Counted from the first letter of the stretch, positions 50,949 to 60,829 are shown. The stretch is DNA of 64,000 nucleotides from Chitinimonas prasina (GCF_030160395.1 NZ_BSOG01000003.1:332449-396448), one strand, 5' to 3'. The notes: a model not told the origin generated them from the letters alone. Program-made: numbers and translations.

Positions 50949-52958
50949 CTACCAGATGCGTATGCGCTCGCTGGTGGGTTTGAACATGCCGTCGCCCTGC
51001 TTGACGTTGAAGGCTTCCATAAAGGCATCGCTGTTGACGGCGGCGCCGATGGGGCGCAGCGTGGCGGGCGAATGCGGGCCTGTTGTCAGTTGTTGCAGGA
51101 GTCGGGCTTCGCGGGTCTTGCTACGCCAGACCTGGGCAAAACCGATAAAGAAGCGCTGCTCGCCGGTATAGCCGTCCAGCGTAGGTGCCGGCTTGCCGTC
51201 CAGGCTGAGCAGATAGGCCTTGTGGGCAATCTGCAGGCCGGAGAGATCGGCGATGTTCTCGCCCAGCGTCAGTTTGCCGTTGACGTAGCGGCCGGCTATG
51301 GGCTGGTACTGGCTGTATTGCGCCACCATGCGCTCTGCCAGCTTGCCAAAGGCGGCCTTGTCGCTGGCCTGCCACCAGTTCTGCAGGTTGCCTTGGCCGT
51401 TGAACATGCTGCCTTCATCGTCAAAACCGTGACTGATCTCATGGCCAATGACCGCGCCTATGCCGCCGTAGTTGACGGCATCGTCAGCCTCGGCGTCAAA
51501 GAACGGGGCCTGCAGGATGGCCGCCGGGAACACGATTTCATTGAGGGAGGCGTTGTAATAGGCGTTTACCGTCTGGGGCGTCATGCCCCATTCCTCGCGG
51601 TCTATGGGCTGGCCCAGGTGGGCGAGTTCGCGGGCATAGTCAAACTGGTGGCCACGCAGCACATTGCCCAGCAGGTCATCGTGCTTGATGGTCAGGCCGC
51701 TGTAGTCGCGCCAGCGCTTGGGGTAGCCGATCTTGACCGTGTAGTTGGCTAGCTTGGCCTGGGCCGCCTGCTTGGTGGCGGGGCTCATCCATTCCAGCTT
51801 GTCTATGCTCTGGCCATAGGCCTTGAGCAGGTTGTCCACCAGGGTTTGCATCTTTTGCTTGGCCTGGGGCGGAAAGTATTGCGCCACATAGAGCTGGCCC
51901 ACGGCTTCCCCCAGATTCTTTTCCACTATTTCTACGCCACGTCTCCAGCGTGGTCGTGGCTGTTTGGCGCCGGCTATCGCGTGGTCGTGGTAGTTGAAGC
52001 TGGCGTCGGCAAACGGGCTGGACAGATAGGGGGCGTAGCCATCCAGCACCCGTATACGCAGGTAGTCCCGCCATAGTGGCAGCGGCTCGTTGTGCAGCTG
52101 CTTGGCCAGGGTGCTGATGTAGCCCGGCTGGCTGATGTTGGCTTCGGTGGCCTGAGCCGCTCCCGCTGCGGCCAGGAAGGCGTCCCAATCCAGCTGCGGC
52201 GCCAGGGCTTTGAGCCCGGCACGGTCAAGCTTGTTGTAGGTTTTCTCGGGATCGCGATTGTCGACCTTGCTCCACTGGGCTTGTGCCAGCCTGCCCTCCA
52301 GGGCAATCACTGCGTCGGCCTTGGCGCTGGCGTCCTGGGCTGTTTCGCCATCCAGCATGAGCAGGGTCTGCAGGTAGGTCTTGTAGGCGGCACGCGCTGC
52401 GGCCATACGCGCATCTGGCTCGCTGTAATAGTCGCGATCGGGCAGGCCTAGCCCGCCCTGGCGGATATCCAGCAGGTAGCGGGTGGCGTCCTTGCTGTCT
52501 TGATCGACGCTGATACGCAGCGGCAGGCGTACGCCCCGGCTTTGCCATAGTCCCAGCGCGGTCAACAGGCCAGCCTGGTCGTTGATGGCGGCTATCTGCT
52601 CAAGCAGTGGCTTGAGTGGCTTGTTGCCCAACTGCTCTACCATGGCTTGATCCATGAAGCTGCCATACAGCGCGGCGATCTGGCGTGCGTTGGCATCATC
52701 CTGTTTGGCGGCGGCTTCGATGATGCCGCGTACTTGCTGCTCGGACTGATCACGCAACTGCTGGAAGGCGCCCCAGCTGGTGCGGTCGGCCGGGATCTCG
52801 GTCTTTTTCTCCCAGCCGCCATTGACCGCAGCATAGAGATTGTCCTGTATGCGTATGCTGGTATCGAAGTTGCTCAGGTCTATGCCGGATTTGGGTGCAC
52901 CTAGGGCGCTGAGTGGCAGTGCCAGCGCGAGTGCGCAGGTGAGGCGGGTCAGTTGCAT
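50949..52958 (-). CDS. M13-family metallopeptidase (neprilysin/PepO-like)
   Basis: The 669-residue zinc endopeptidase has a signal peptide (LTCALALALPLSALGA), so it acts in the periplasm or outside. The zinc site is HEISH in AVIGHEISHGFDDEGS, with the third ligand in GENIADLSGLQIAH. NAYYNASLNEIVFPAAILQA is the substrate-cleft motif. The ATG at 52958 is chosen because the signal peptide starts there; the frame upstream is non-conserved. It has its own terminator. Confidence 0.94.
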   Translation of the reverse strand: MQLTRLTCALALALPLSALGAPKSGIDLSNFDTSIRIQDNLYAAVNGGWEKKTEIPADRTSWGAFQQLRDQSEQQVRGIIEAAAKQDDANARQIAALYGSFMDQAMVEQLGNKPLKPLLEQIAAINDQAGLLTALGLWQSRGVRLPLRISVDQDSKDATRYLLDIRQGGLGLPDRDYYSEPDARMAAARAAYKTYLQTLLMLDGETAQDASAKADAVIALEGRLAQAQWSKVDNRDPEKTYNKLDRAGLKALAPQLDWDAFLAAAGAAQATEANISQPGYISTLAKQLHNEPLPLWRDYLRIRVLDGYAPYLSSPFADASFNYHDHAIAGAKQPRPRWRRGVEIVEKNLGEAVGQLYVAQYFPPQAKQKMQTLVDNLLKAYGQSIDKLEWMSPATKQAAQAKLANYTVKIGYPKRWRDYSGLTIKHDDLLGNVLRGHQFDYARELAHLGQPIDREEWGMTPQTVNAYYNASLNEIVFPAAILQAPFFDAEADDAVNYGGIGAVIGHEISHGFDDEGSMFNGQGNLQNWWQASDKAAFGKLAERMVAQYSQYQPIAGRYVNGKLTLGENIADLSGLQIAHKAYLLSLDGKPAPTLDGYTGEQRFFIGFAQVWRSKTREARLLQQLTTGPHSPATLRPIGAAVNSDAFMEAFNVKQGDGMFKPTSERIRIW

Positions 52959-53233
52959 GTGTTGTCCCCTATGGTGAGCTTTTTGTTGTTGAAAAGCCGA
53001 AGCCAGCTCGTGGGCTACCCAGCGCCAGCGTAGCGGGAGGGCGGAGTATGAGTTCAGCCAGGGAGAGCCTGTTGGCACAGGCTTTACTGACGTCCCGCGC
53101 CTGGGTTTCCTTGACGCCTGTTCCGTTCAGCCCATCAGTGACTTGGGTTCTTCGCGGGCTGTTATGCCAGAGAGGAAAGGGCGGGGGCCAGCGCGATGCG
53201 ACGAGCTGTCGATCAAGGGGATGAATGGAAATG
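52959..53233. other. Gene-free region upstream of the M13 peptidase
   Basis: About 275 bases between the M13 start and the ppa terminator contain no ORF I can support. A short AGCCTGT/ACAGGCT stem (53066-53083) recalls the repeat end but lacks the rest. The promoter of the M13 gene must lie here; no clear hexamers were recognised. Confidence 0.5.
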
Positions 53234-53259
53234 AAAAACGGCCGCTTGTGGCGGCCGTT
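53234..53259 (-). terminator. Intrinsic terminator of ppa
   Basis: On the minus strand AACGGCCGC-CACAA-GCGGCCGTT forms a perfect 9-bp stem followed by TTT. It lies 21 bases after the ppa stop. Confidence 0.85.
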
Positions 53260-53280
53260 ACGGGAAGTGACTGAGCAGGC

Positions 53281-53805
53281 TTATTTGTAGCGCGCTACGC
53301 CGTCGACCAGTTCCTTCTGGGCGGCTTCGATGCCGTCCCAGCCGGTCACCTTGACCCACTTGCCCTTTTCGAGGTCCTTGTAGTGCTCGAAGAAGTGGCG
53401 GATCTGTTCCAGCAGCAGCGGGGGCAGGTCGCTGGTGGACTTGATCTCCTTGTACATGGGGCAGAGCTTGTCCACCGGTACGGCGATCAGCTTGGCATCG
53501 ATACCGGCCTCGTCTTCCATCTTCAGCACGCCCAGCGGACGGCAGCGCACCACCACGCCCAGGCTGAGGGGGAAGGGGGTGACAACCAGGACATCAACCG
53601 GGTCGCCATCCTCGCTGAGGGTCTGCGGTACGTAGCCATAGTTGCATGGGTAGAACATGGCGGTGCCCATGAAACGGTCTACGAACATGGCGCCGGTTTC
53701 CTTGTCCAGTTCGTACTTGATGGGGGCAGCGTTGGCGGGGATTTCGATGACGACGTTGAAGTCGTTCGGTACGTCCTTGCCAGCAGATACGCGGTCGAGA
53801 TTCAT
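53281..53805 (-). CDS. ppa: Inorganic pyrophosphatase (family I)
   Basis: The soluble 174-residue enzyme splits pyrophosphate and so drives biosynthetic reactions. It has the signature [10 protein letters not shown] with the three metal-binding Asp residues, YPCNYGYVP, and [10 protein letters not shown] near the end. The ATG at 53805 has an AAGGA site 7 bases upstream. An upstream TTG at 53823 is less likely. It is monocistronic, with its own terminator. Confidence 0.97.
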   Translation of the reverse strand: MNLDRVSAGKDVPNDFNVVIEIPANAAPIKYELDKETGAMFVDRFMGTAMFYPCNYGYVPQTLSEDGDPVDVLVVTPFPLSLGVVVRCRPLGVLKMEDEAGIDAKLIAVPVDKLCPMYKEIKSTSDLPPLLLEQIRHFFEHYKDLEKGKWVKVTGWDGIEAAQKELVDGVARYK

Positions 53806-53981
53806 GGTTTGTCCTTGGTTCAATGCAGGAGAGATTTAATTAGCGGAAGGATTATACCCGCCCGGTATCGGCTCTGTTGACCACAACGTGCGCGGAAGAT
53901 TGCTGCACTATGGCAGGGGACGGCGTGGTGATAGGCTTGGTACTCAGGTCAAGTCCGTAGCGATAGGCAAAGGAGCAAGTG

Positions 53982-54188
53982 ATGGAACAGGTATTCAAGG
54001 TGGAAGGCATGAGCTGCGGTGGTTGCGTGGCGGCGGTGGAACGCGCCGTCAAGGCGGTGGCTGGCGTGAGTGCCGTACAGGTGCGCCTGGCGGAGGCAGA
54101 AGCGACCGTAGTATTCGAGCCACAGCAGGCCACGGTGGCTGCAATACGCGCTGCCATAGAGGCTGCGGGCTTTGATGTGCCGGCCTGA
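53982..54188 (+). CDS. Heavy-metal-associated (HMA) domain protein, copper-chaperone-like
   Basis: The 68-residue protein is one ferredoxin-like HMA domain with the metal site GMSCGGC (cysteines at about residues 12 and 15), followed by VAAVERAVKAVAGV and AIEAAGFDVPA. It fits CopZ-type Cu(I) chaperones. A good AAAGGAGCAAG site precedes the ATG. No CopA ATPase is in the window. The bufferin operon at 29-31 kb is the other copper-linked locus. Confidence 0.92.
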   Translation: MEQVFKVEGMSCGGCVAAVERAVKAVAGVSAVQVRLAEAEATVVFEPQQATVAAIRAAIEAAGFDVPA

Positions 54189-54342
54189 TGCCCGTCTGTA
54201 GCGAGGACGGGGCTGCAGGCAGGTTCAGGGCCTTTGCGGTATGCCTGGGCTACATGCTGGGCGGCGATAGCGTCACTAGCCTTGCCTGGGCAGCGGCTAC
54301 ACTGTAATTGCCCGCTACAACCACACGAGATGGGATGGCTCC

Positions 54343-57048
54343 ATGGAGCGCTGGACCGCAATGAAGGCGCATTACCTCAGCCCGCTGTTCCAGCCGAACA
54401 ATATCGTGGTGATCGGTGCATCCGAAACCACGGATTCGGTTGGTGCCCGCGTGTTCCGCAACCTGCTCGATGCACCCTTCAAGGGCGCTCTGTTTGGTGT
54501 GAACCTGCGGCATGGCGCGGTGTTTGGCGAGCGGGTGTACGACCGCATCGCGGCGGTGCCGGTCGATGAGATAGACCTGGCTGTCATCACCACGTCGGCC
54601 CGCACCCTGCCGGGGTTGATGCGGGAGTGCGGCGAGCGTGGGGTGAAGATGGCGCTGGTGCTGTCGCGCGATTTTGTGGCGGTGGATTCCAGCAATCGCG
54701 CCCTGCTGGAAGAGGCGGTGGCCATGGCGCGGCAATACGGTGTGCGCCTCTTGGGCCCCAACCTGCTGGGCATGATGCGGCCATCGCAGGGGCTGATTGC
54801 TGCCAACTACCAGGGGCATGTGAAGCCGGGCAATCTGGCCCTGGTGTCGCAGTCCAGCTCGGTGGCCAGTGCCATTCTGGATTGGGCCGAAGCCCATGAG
54901 GTGGGCTTCTCGGCCGTGGTCTCCATGGGGGCGGCGGCGGATGTGAACTTTGGCGAGATACTGGACTTTCTGTCGCAGGACTCCCAGACACGGGGCATTT
55001 TGCTGTACCTGGAGGATGTAGGCGAGGCCCGTGGCTTTATGAGCGCGCTGCGTGCCGCTGCACGACAGAAGCCGGTGGTCTGCCTCAAGGTGGGACGTGA
55101 CCCCAACCCAACAGACCATGCCGCCCGTACGCATTCTTACCGGCTGATAGGGCGGGACGATGCGTTTGATGCCGCATTGCGCCGGGTAGGCGTGTTGCGG
55201 GTGCCCACCATGGTGCACATGAGCATCGCCATCCGCATGCTGGCGGCCAACTACCGCACGCGCGGCCGCCGGCTGGCGGTGATTTCCAATGGCTATGGCG
55301 CCGGTCGTATGGCGGTGGACAGAGCGCGCGAGCTGGGGGTGGAGATGCCCAGGCTGGATGCAGCCACGGTGGCCTACCTGGATCAAACGCTGCCGCCCAT
55401 AGGCAATCACGATAACCCGGTGGATATTCTGGGCGATGCGCCGCCAGAGCGCTTTCTGGTGGCTGCCGAGGCCTGTCTGGCTGACCCGAATGTGGATGGC
55501 GTACTCGTGGTGCTGACCCCGCAGGCGGGGACGGATCATCTTGCCACGGCGGAGCGGATGATCGCGCTGCGGCGCAAGACCGACAAGCTATTGATGCTGG
55601 TCTGGCTGGGGGACAAGAAGATCGCCTTGTCCCGCAAGTTGCTGGATCGGGCCCATATGGCGTATTTCTTCTCGCCCGAGCATGCGGTGGAGGCGTTTGC
55701 CAGCCTGGCGGCCTGGAATTACATACAGGAGCTGAGCCTGCAGACCCCCGGCCCGCTCAGCAGCCGTAGCGAGCCCCATGTGGCCCAGGCCAGGCAGGTA
55801 ATAGCGGGTGCCCTGGCGGCTGGACGCAGCCTGTTGACCACGGCGGAGTCGCTGGTGGTGCTCGATGCATTCCATATTCCCCATCCCCCCACCCTGCCAG
55901 CGGCGACGCCGGAGGAGGCGGTGGCGGCTGCTGCCCGTATCGGCTTGCCGGTGGCCTTGAAGATCGATGCCGACAACCTGATACATAAAAGCGATATCGA
56001 CGGCGTGCTGCTCAATCTCAATTCGCTGGAGCAGGTGGCCGATAATGCCGAGGCCATGCTGGCCTACGCCCGGCAGCGCTTGCCGGCGGACAGCGTGCAT
56101 GGGCTGGTGGTGCAGAAGATGCATGGCAAGCGCCATGGCCGGGAGTTGATGCTGGGGGTGGCGCGTGATGCGGTGTTCGGGCCCATCATTGCCTTTGGCT
56201 CTGGCGGCCTGACGGTGGATGTATTCGAGGATGTGGCGGTGACCTTGCCACCGCTCAATGACATGATTGCCGGCAACCTGATCAAGCGCACCAAGGTGGC
56301 CAGGGCGTTGGGGCCGTTCCGCAACCATCCGGCGGCCGATGTCGAATCGGTCAAGCAGATACTGCTGCGTTTGTCCGAGATGGTGTGTGAGCTGCCGGAG
56401 ATGGTGGAGCTGGATCTGAACCCGGTCGTGGTGGATGAACACGGGGCGGTTGCCGTGGATGCCAGCATAGTCGTGGCGGCATTGCCGCCGGGCTTCCGCC
56501 GTTATAGCCATATGGCGGTGCACCCCTACCCGGCACATCTGATCACCCACGGCCAGTTGAAGGACGGCATGGCCTGTGTGCTCCGCCCAGTGCGGCCGGA
56601 AGATGCGGATGAGCTGCAGTATTTTGTAAGGGTGGAACTATCGGATGAGAGCCGCTTCAACCGTTTCATGAGCACGCTGAAGCAATTGTCGCCCGGCATG
56701 CTGGTGCGTTTTACCCAGCTCGATTACGCGCGCGAGATGGCAGTGGCGGCCACCGTAACGGAGGATGGCAGTGAGCGCATCGCCGGTGTGGCCCGCTATA
56801 CCGCCAACCCCGATGCCGCCAGTTGCGAGTTTGCGGTGTCCATTGCCGATCGTTGGCAGGGCAAGGGCCTGGGCGTTCAATTGATGGAGGCGCTATTCAA
56901 GGCAGCCCGTGATACTGGTTTGTCGTCGATAGAGGGCGATATCCTGGGGTCCAACACGGCCATGCTGGGTTTGATGAAGAAACTGGGTTTTGATATACGC
57001 CCCCACCCCGATGACGCAACCCTCAAATGGGTGGTGAAGGCGCTTTAA
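54343..57048 (+). CDS. PatZ-like protein: acyl-CoA synthetase (ADP-forming) fold fused to GNAT
   Basis: The 901-residue protein has an ADP-forming acetyl-CoA synthetase-like part: CoA-binding LFQPNNIVVIGASETTDSVG, a middle ligase domain with ALVSQSSSVASAILDWAE, and an ATP-grasp region ARIGLPVALKIDADNLIHKS. A C-terminal GNAT domain has CEFAVSIADRWQGKGLGVQL then MEALF. This is the layout of PatZ/Pka lysine acetyltransferases that regulate acetyl-CoA synthetase. The start may be at 54343 or at ATG 54361. Whether the synthetase half is active is uncertain; in PatZ it is not. Confidence 0.92.
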   Translation: MERWTAMKAHYLSPLFQPNNIVVIGASETTDSVGARVFRNLLDAPFKGALFGVNLRHGAVFGERVYDRIAAVPVDEIDLAVITTSARTLPGLMRECGERGVKMALVLSRDFVAVDSSNRALLEEAVAMARQYGVRLLGPNLLGMMRPSQGLIAANYQGHVKPGNLALVSQSSSVASAILDWAEAHEVGFSAVVSMGAAADVNFGEILDFLSQDSQTRGILLYLEDVGEARGFMSALRAAARQKPVVCLKVGRDPNPTDHAARTHSYRLIGRDDAFDAALRRVGVLRVPTMVHMSIAIRMLAANYRTRGRRLAVISNGYGAGRMAVDRARELGVEMPRLDAATVAYLDQTLPPIGNHDNPVDILGDAPPERFLVAAEACLADPNVDGVLVVLTPQAGTDHLATAERMIALRRKTDKLLMLVWLGDKKIALSRKLLDRAHMAYFFSPEHAVEAFASLAAWNYIQELSLQTPGPLSSRSEPHVAQARQVIAGALAAGRSLLTTAESLVVLDAFHIPHPPTLPAATPEEAVAAAARIGLPVALKIDADNLIHKSDIDGVLLNLNSLEQVADNAEAMLAYARQRLPADSVHGLVVQKMHGKRHGRELMLGVARDAVFGPIIAFGSGGLTVDVFEDVAVTLPPLNDMIAGNLIKRTKVARALGPFRNHPAADVESVKQILLRLSEMVCELPEMVELDLNPVVVDEHGAVAVDASIVVAALPPGFRRYSHMAVHPYPAHLITHGQLKDGMACVLRPVRPEDADELQYFVRVELSDESRFNRFMSTLKQLSPGMLVRFTQLDYAREMAVAATVTEDGSERIAGVARYTANPDAASCEFAVSIADRWQGKGLGVQLMEALFKAARDTGLSSIEGDILGSNTAMLGLMKKLGFDIRPHPDDATLKWVVKAL

Positions 57049-57076
57049 CCGTGACGCAATAGATGAAGGAGTAGGT

Positions 57077-57487
57077 ATGAATCCCACTGCGGTGGCCTTG
57101 CTGGGCTACGCCGGCTGGTGTGTGCTGATGGTGCTGTTGTTGATCAATCACCGGGCCTTGTTCCTGCTGCGGGGAGAGCGGGCGGTGAACGGCTTTACTG
57201 CCGACAACAAGGGCCTGGGGGATCTGGCCGAGCGTATCGTGCGGGTGCATGGCAACTGCATCGAGAACCTGCCCTTGGTGGCCACCGTGCTGCTGTATGC
57301 CATTGCCACCGGCCAGACTGCCGTCACTGATGCGGCGGCGCCTCTGCTGCTGGGGCTGCGGGTGAGCCAGTCGCTGGTACACCTGAGTGGTACGCGGGCC
57401 TGGCAAGTGTGGCTTAGGCTGGGTTGTTTCCTGGGGCAGCTGGCCATACTGGCGATGTGGCTGCTGCAGTTGCTGATGAAACTCTGA
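57077..57487 (+). CDS. MAPEG-family membrane protein
   Basis: The 136-residue protein has four hydrophobic helices and the MAPEG pattern: AERIVRVHGNCIENLPLVAT, then LLYAIATGQTAV and RVSQSLVHLSGTRAW. The family includes glutathione-dependent membrane enzymes, but bacterial members are mostly uncharacterised. It follows the PatZ-like gene by 28 bases with an AAGGAGTAGG site, so they may be co-transcribed. Confidence 0.9.
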   Translation: MNPTAVALLGYAGWCVLMVLLLINHRALFLLRGERAVNGFTADNKGLGDLAERIVRVHGNCIENLPLVATVLLYAIATGQTAVTDAAAPLLLGLRVSQSLVHLSGTRAWQVWLRLGCFLGQLAILAMWLLQLLMKL

Positions 57488-57572
57488 GCATCTGCCATGG
57501 ACCCACGGCAATGCTGTGGGATGCCTGAGCTTGCGCCTGGTAGCCTCTGGCGCGCGCCGTCTTTTTGAGTGG

Positions 57573-57616
57573 GCTTCAGCTTTTCAGCGATGCAGGTTCA
57601 TCGCAGGCGCTGAAGC
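57573..57616. other. Compound hairpin downstream of the MAPEG gene
   Basis: GCTTCAGC/GCTGAAGC (57573-57580 and 57609-57616) enclose a second stem GCGATG/CATCGC (57587-57604). It lies between convergent genes ending at 57487 and 57731, without a T-run. The rest of this 243-base gap shows nothing further. Confidence 0.5.
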
Positions 57617-57730
57617 GGTACTTAGCGTGGACTGTGGCGCTCCGTTTGGCCATTGCAGTGATGAGCAGGGGTGGTGACGACGGCGCCCAGCTCGCCTGGG
57701 GCGGGCTGGGCTTGTCGTGCTCAATGGCGC

Positions 57731-58276
57731 TTAGTCGAACAGGTCGGCGTCGGCCAGGAGTTTGCCCTGCTGATCCTTGCCGGACAATTGCGGCTCGCCG
57801 TCGAACTCCCAGTCTATGGCCAGTGCCGGGTCGTTCCAGGCGATGCAGCGCTCATGCGCAGGGGCGTAGTAGTCGGTGGTTTTGTAGAGAAACTCGGCGG
57901 TCTCGCTCAAGACCACGAAACCGTGGGCAAAGCCTGCAGGCACCCAGAGTTGGCGCTTGTTTTCGGCCGACAGGCGCACGCCCACCCACTGCCCGAAGGT
58001 AGGGGAGGACTTGCGTATGTCCACTGCGACATCCAGTACTTCGCCAGACGCAACCCGAACCAGTTTGCCCTGGGCTTGCTGCAACTGGTAATGCAGGCCG
58101 CGCAACACACCTCGGACTGATTTCGAGTGATTGTCCTGCACGAACTCGACATCGCTGCCGGTCAGCTCGCGGAACAGCCGGGCGTTGAAGCTCTCGTAGA
58201 AGAAACCGCGTTCATCGCCGAAGACCTTGGGCTCCAGGATGACGACATCAGGTAGGGCTGTGCGTATGGCTTGCAT
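57731..58276 (-). CDS. rmlC: dTDP-4-dehydrorhamnose 3,5-epimerase
   Basis: RmlC epimerises dTDP-4-keto-6-deoxyglucose for dTDP-L-rhamnose synthesis. The 181-residue cupin has VFGDERGFFYESFN, QDNHSKSVRGVLRGLHYQ (catalytic His), DIRKSSPTFGQWVGV and PAGFAHGFVVLSETAEFLYK (Tyr). All key residues are present. rmlA, rmlB and rmlD are not adjacent. The rhamnose may feed the glycosyltransferase operon at 19-23 kb. Confidence 0.95.
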   Translation of the reverse strand: MQAIRTALPDVVILEPKVFGDERGFFYESFNARLFRELTGSDVEFVQDNHSKSVRGVLRGLHYQLQQAQGKLVRVASGEVLDVAVDIRKSSPTFGQWVGVRLSAENKRQLWVPAGFAHGFVVLSETAEFLYKTTDYYAPAHERCIAWNDPALAIDWEFDGEPQLSGKDQQGKLLADADLFD

Positions 58277-58297
58277 GCGGGTGCTCGATATATTGGT

Positions 58298-58804
58298 TTA
58301 GGCGGCGTTGACAACCTTGGTGTCGGCAATCATGTCGTGTATGCAGCGCTTGTCATCGCGGAAGATGAACAGCACGTCGATGACCGTGAGAATGCCGCCC
58401 ACTACCGGAATGATGGCCACAACCGAGATGGGCAGGTAGCGGCGCAGCAGCAGCTGGGCCAGGGGCACAGGCTGGTCGCTGGTGCTGACGATACGTATGC
58501 CCAGCAGGCTCTTGCCCACTGTCTGGCCTTTGGTATGCAGCAGGTAGCCATGGATGGCGACAAAACACAGAAAGCCCAGGCCTGCCAGCATCAAGGTGGT
58601 GCCGAACGAGGGTGTTTGCCCCTTCATGGCCAGCTGCATGGTGCCAAAGGCAAAAGCCAGGGGGATGGCATAGGCCATATTGATCAGCGCATCAATCAGT
58701 GCAGCCCATAACCGTGTCCAGCGACTGGCGAGTTCACCGGTACGGGGATCGTCGTCCAGGTTGACGGTCTGGCTGGCGTAGGGATTGATGTTTGGGTCGG
58801 ACAT
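58298..58804 (-). CDS. RDD-family membrane protein
   Basis: The 168-residue protein starts MSDPNINPYASQTVNLDDDP after a TCAGGAGGCACAC site. It has three or four hydrophobic helices and the RDD-type pattern (LASRWTRLWAALIDALI, then TVGKSLLGIRIVSTS, and FRDDKRCIHDMIADTKVV). The function of RDD proteins is mostly unknown. It lies 21 bases upstream of rmlC and could share its transcript. Confidence 0.88.
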   Translation of the reverse strand: MSDPNINPYASQTVNLDDDPRTGELASRWTRLWAALIDALINMAYAIPLAFAFGTMQLAMKGQTPSFGTTLMLAGLGFLCFVAIHGYLLHTKGQTVGKSLLGIRIVSTSDQPVPLAQLLLRRYLPISVVAIIPVVGGILTVIDVLFIFRDDKRCIHDMIADTKVVNAA

Positions 58805-58898
58805 GTGTGCCTCCTGAAGATGGGCAAGTCTTTTTGATGAGGCAGAAAGATAACAGAGCTGCCGTGGTGTGTGGCAACGGCGGTATAAAATGCCAGCC

Positions 58899-60062
58899 AT
58901 GACTGATCGATTCACTATGCTGGATGAGCTGGAGGCGGGATTGCTTGCGCTGGACGCGGGCCATCTGCGTCGCCGTCGCCGTGTGGTGAGCTCGCCGCAG
59001 GCAGCCCGCCTGGAGGTGGACGGCAAGCACCTGCTCAATTTCTGTGGCAACGACTATCTGGGCCTCGCCAATGATGTGCGCTTGCGGGTGGCCGTGCAGG
59101 CGGGGGTGGAGGCCTATGGCGTAGGCAGCGGCGCATCGCACCTGGTTTGCGGCCACCAGCTGCCGCATGAGCAGCTGGAACAGCGGTTTGCGGCCTGGCT
59201 GGGTTTGCCGGTGGCACTCGGGTTTGCGACAGGCTATATGGCCAATCTTGGGGTGATCACGGCGCTGATGGGTCGGGGTGATGCGGTGTTTGCCGACAAG
59301 CTCAACCACGCCTCGCTCAACGACGCCTGTGTATTGAGCAGGGCAGATTTTCGCCGTTTTGCCCACAACGACCTGGCGGCATTGGAGCACTTGCTGGCGG
59401 CAAGCACGGCGCGGCGCAAGCTGATCGCCGTGGATGCGGTCTACAGCATGGATGGCGATATGGCGCCCTTGCCTGCCTTGCTAGCGCTGGCAGAGCGCTA
59501 CGACGCCTGGCTGTATGTAGATGACGCCCATGGCTTTGGTGTGCTGGGTGGGGGCCGTGGCAGCTTGGCGCACTGGGGGCTGCGCTCCCCGCGGCTTATC
59601 TATCTGGCCACCCTGGGCAAGGCGGCGGGCGTGGCCGGGGCCTTGGTGGCCGCCGAGACGGCGGTCATCGAGTGGCTGATCAATAAGGCCCATACGGCGA
59701 TCTATACGACGGCTGCACCGGCGGCCATTGCACAGGCCGCCTGTGCCTCGCTGTCGGTCATGGCGGCAGAGGGTTGGCGGCGTGAGCGCCTGCAAGCGCA
59801 TATCGCCCAACTGCGCGAGGGTCTGCGAACTAGCCGCTATGCGTTGCTGCCGTCGGAAAGCGCCATACAGCCCATCGTGGTGTCGAACAGCGAGCAGGCA
59901 TTGCGGCTATCGCAGCAGCTATGGGAGCGCGGTATCTGGGTGGCGGCGATACGCCCGCCTACGGTGGCAACCGCCCGGCTGCGGGTGACGCTATCTGCTG
60001 CGCATGAGACGACGGATGTGGCGGCCCTGCTTGCCGCCTTGCTTGAACTGGATGGTAATTAG
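58899..60062 (+). CDS. bioF: 8-Amino-7-oxononanoate synthase
   Basis: BioF joins pimeloyl-ACP/CoA and alanine in biotin synthesis with PLP. The 387-residue protein has LLNFCGNDYLGLANDVRLRV, YGVGSGASHLVCGHQLPHEQ, DDAHGFGVLGGGRGS, and the PLP lysine in LATLGKAAGVAGAL. No ribosome-binding site precedes ATG 58899 or 58890; TATAAA at 58884 is close enough for a leaderless start to be considered. bioH follows after 2 bases. Confidence 0.96.
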   Translation: MTDRFTMLDELEAGLLALDAGHLRRRRRVVSSPQAARLEVDGKHLLNFCGNDYLGLANDVRLRVAVQAGVEAYGVGSGASHLVCGHQLPHEQLEQRFAAWLGLPVALGFATGYMANLGVITALMGRGDAVFADKLNHASLNDACVLSRADFRRFAHNDLAALEHLLAASTARRKLIAVDAVYSMDGDMAPLPALLALAERYDAWLYVDDAHGFGVLGGGRGSLAHWGLRSPRLIYLATLGKAAGVAGALVAAETAVIEWLINKAHTAIYTTAAPAAIAQAACASLSVMAAEGWRRERLQAHIAQLREGLRTSRYALLPSESAIQPIVVSNSEQALRLSQQLWERGIWVAAIRPPTVATARLRVTLSAAHETTDVAALLAALLELDGN

Positions 60063-60064
60063 GC

Positions 60065-60829
60065 ATGTCTTTGTATATGGAAACCCTGGGCCAGGGGGCG
60101 GATCTGGTTTTGATACACGGCTGGGGCATACATGGTGCGGTGTGGCAGCGGACTGCCGAGCAACTGGCGGCGGATTTCTGCGTGCATATCGTCGATCTGC
60201 CCGGCTGTGGCGCCAGCGACATGGTGCATCCCTACGACTTGCCGGCCCTGGCGTCGGCGCTGGATGAGGCCTTCCCCTTGCCGGTGCATGTGCTGGGCTG
60301 GTCGCTGGGGGGCGCCGTCGGGACGGAATGGGCGCTGCGCTCGCCCCACAAGGTACGCTCGTTGACGCTGTGCGCCTCCTCGCCCTGTTTCATGCAGCGG
60401 CCGGACTGGACCAGTGCAACGCCCGCCGAGACATTGACGGCGTTTGCCGACAGTCTGGCGCGCGACTATGCGGCTACCCTGGATATGTTCCTGGCGCTGC
60501 AGGTGATGGGCAGCCAGGATGGCCGCAGTGTGCTGCGGGCCCTGCAAGCCAGCCTGGCGGCGCGGCCGGCACCGCAGCGGGCGGCGCTGATGGCCGGCTT
60601 GGGCATATTGCAGCAGGCTGATCTGCGCCCACGCATGGCCGAGGTGCAGTGCCCGGTTCTGCTGCAGTTTGGTGAGCGTGACCGCATGACGCCGCCAGAG
60701 GCTGGCCGTTGGTTGGCGCAGGCAATGCAGGGGGAGCTGGTGCTGCATCAGGGAGCCGGGCACGCGCCCTTTATTTCGCACGAAGGCGAATTCGTGGCGG
60801 CGCAGCGGCGGTTTCTGGCGGCCTTATAA
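60065..60829 (+). CDS. bioH: Pimeloyl-ACP methyl ester carboxylesterase
   Basis: BioH frees pimeloyl-ACP from its methyl ester, ending the synthesis of the pimelate arm. The 254-residue alpha/beta hydrolase has the oxyanion HGWGIHGAVW, nucleophile Ser in LGWSLGGAVG, catalytic Asp in FGERDRMTPP and His in GAGHAPFISH. It is 2 bases after bioF. No bioC or bioD follows within the window. Confidence 0.94.
   Translation: MSLYMETLGQGADLVLIHGWGIHGAVWQRTAEQLAADFCVHIVDLPGCGASDMVHPYDLPALASALDEAFPLPVHVLGWSLGGAVGTEWALRSPHKVRSLTLCASSPCFMQRPDWTSATPAETLTAFADSLARDYAATLDMFLALQVMGSQDGRSVLRALQASLAARPAPQRAALMAGLGILQQADLRPRMAEVQCPVLLQFGERDRMTPPEAGRWLAQAMQGELVLHQGAGHAPFISHEGEFVAAQRRFLAAL

Noticed and set aside
53066..53083. 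AGCCTGT/ACAGGCT stem resembling the dispersed repeat
   Set aside because: Only seven bases match the repeat end, and the AGAGCCTGTT context and outer TA are incomplete. It may be chance or a very decayed copy.
54250..55539. A 429-codon minus-strand frame opposite the PatZ-like gene
   Set aside because: It is fully antisense to a conserved gene. Composition is typical of GC-driven spurious frames, and there is no ribosome-binding site or motif.
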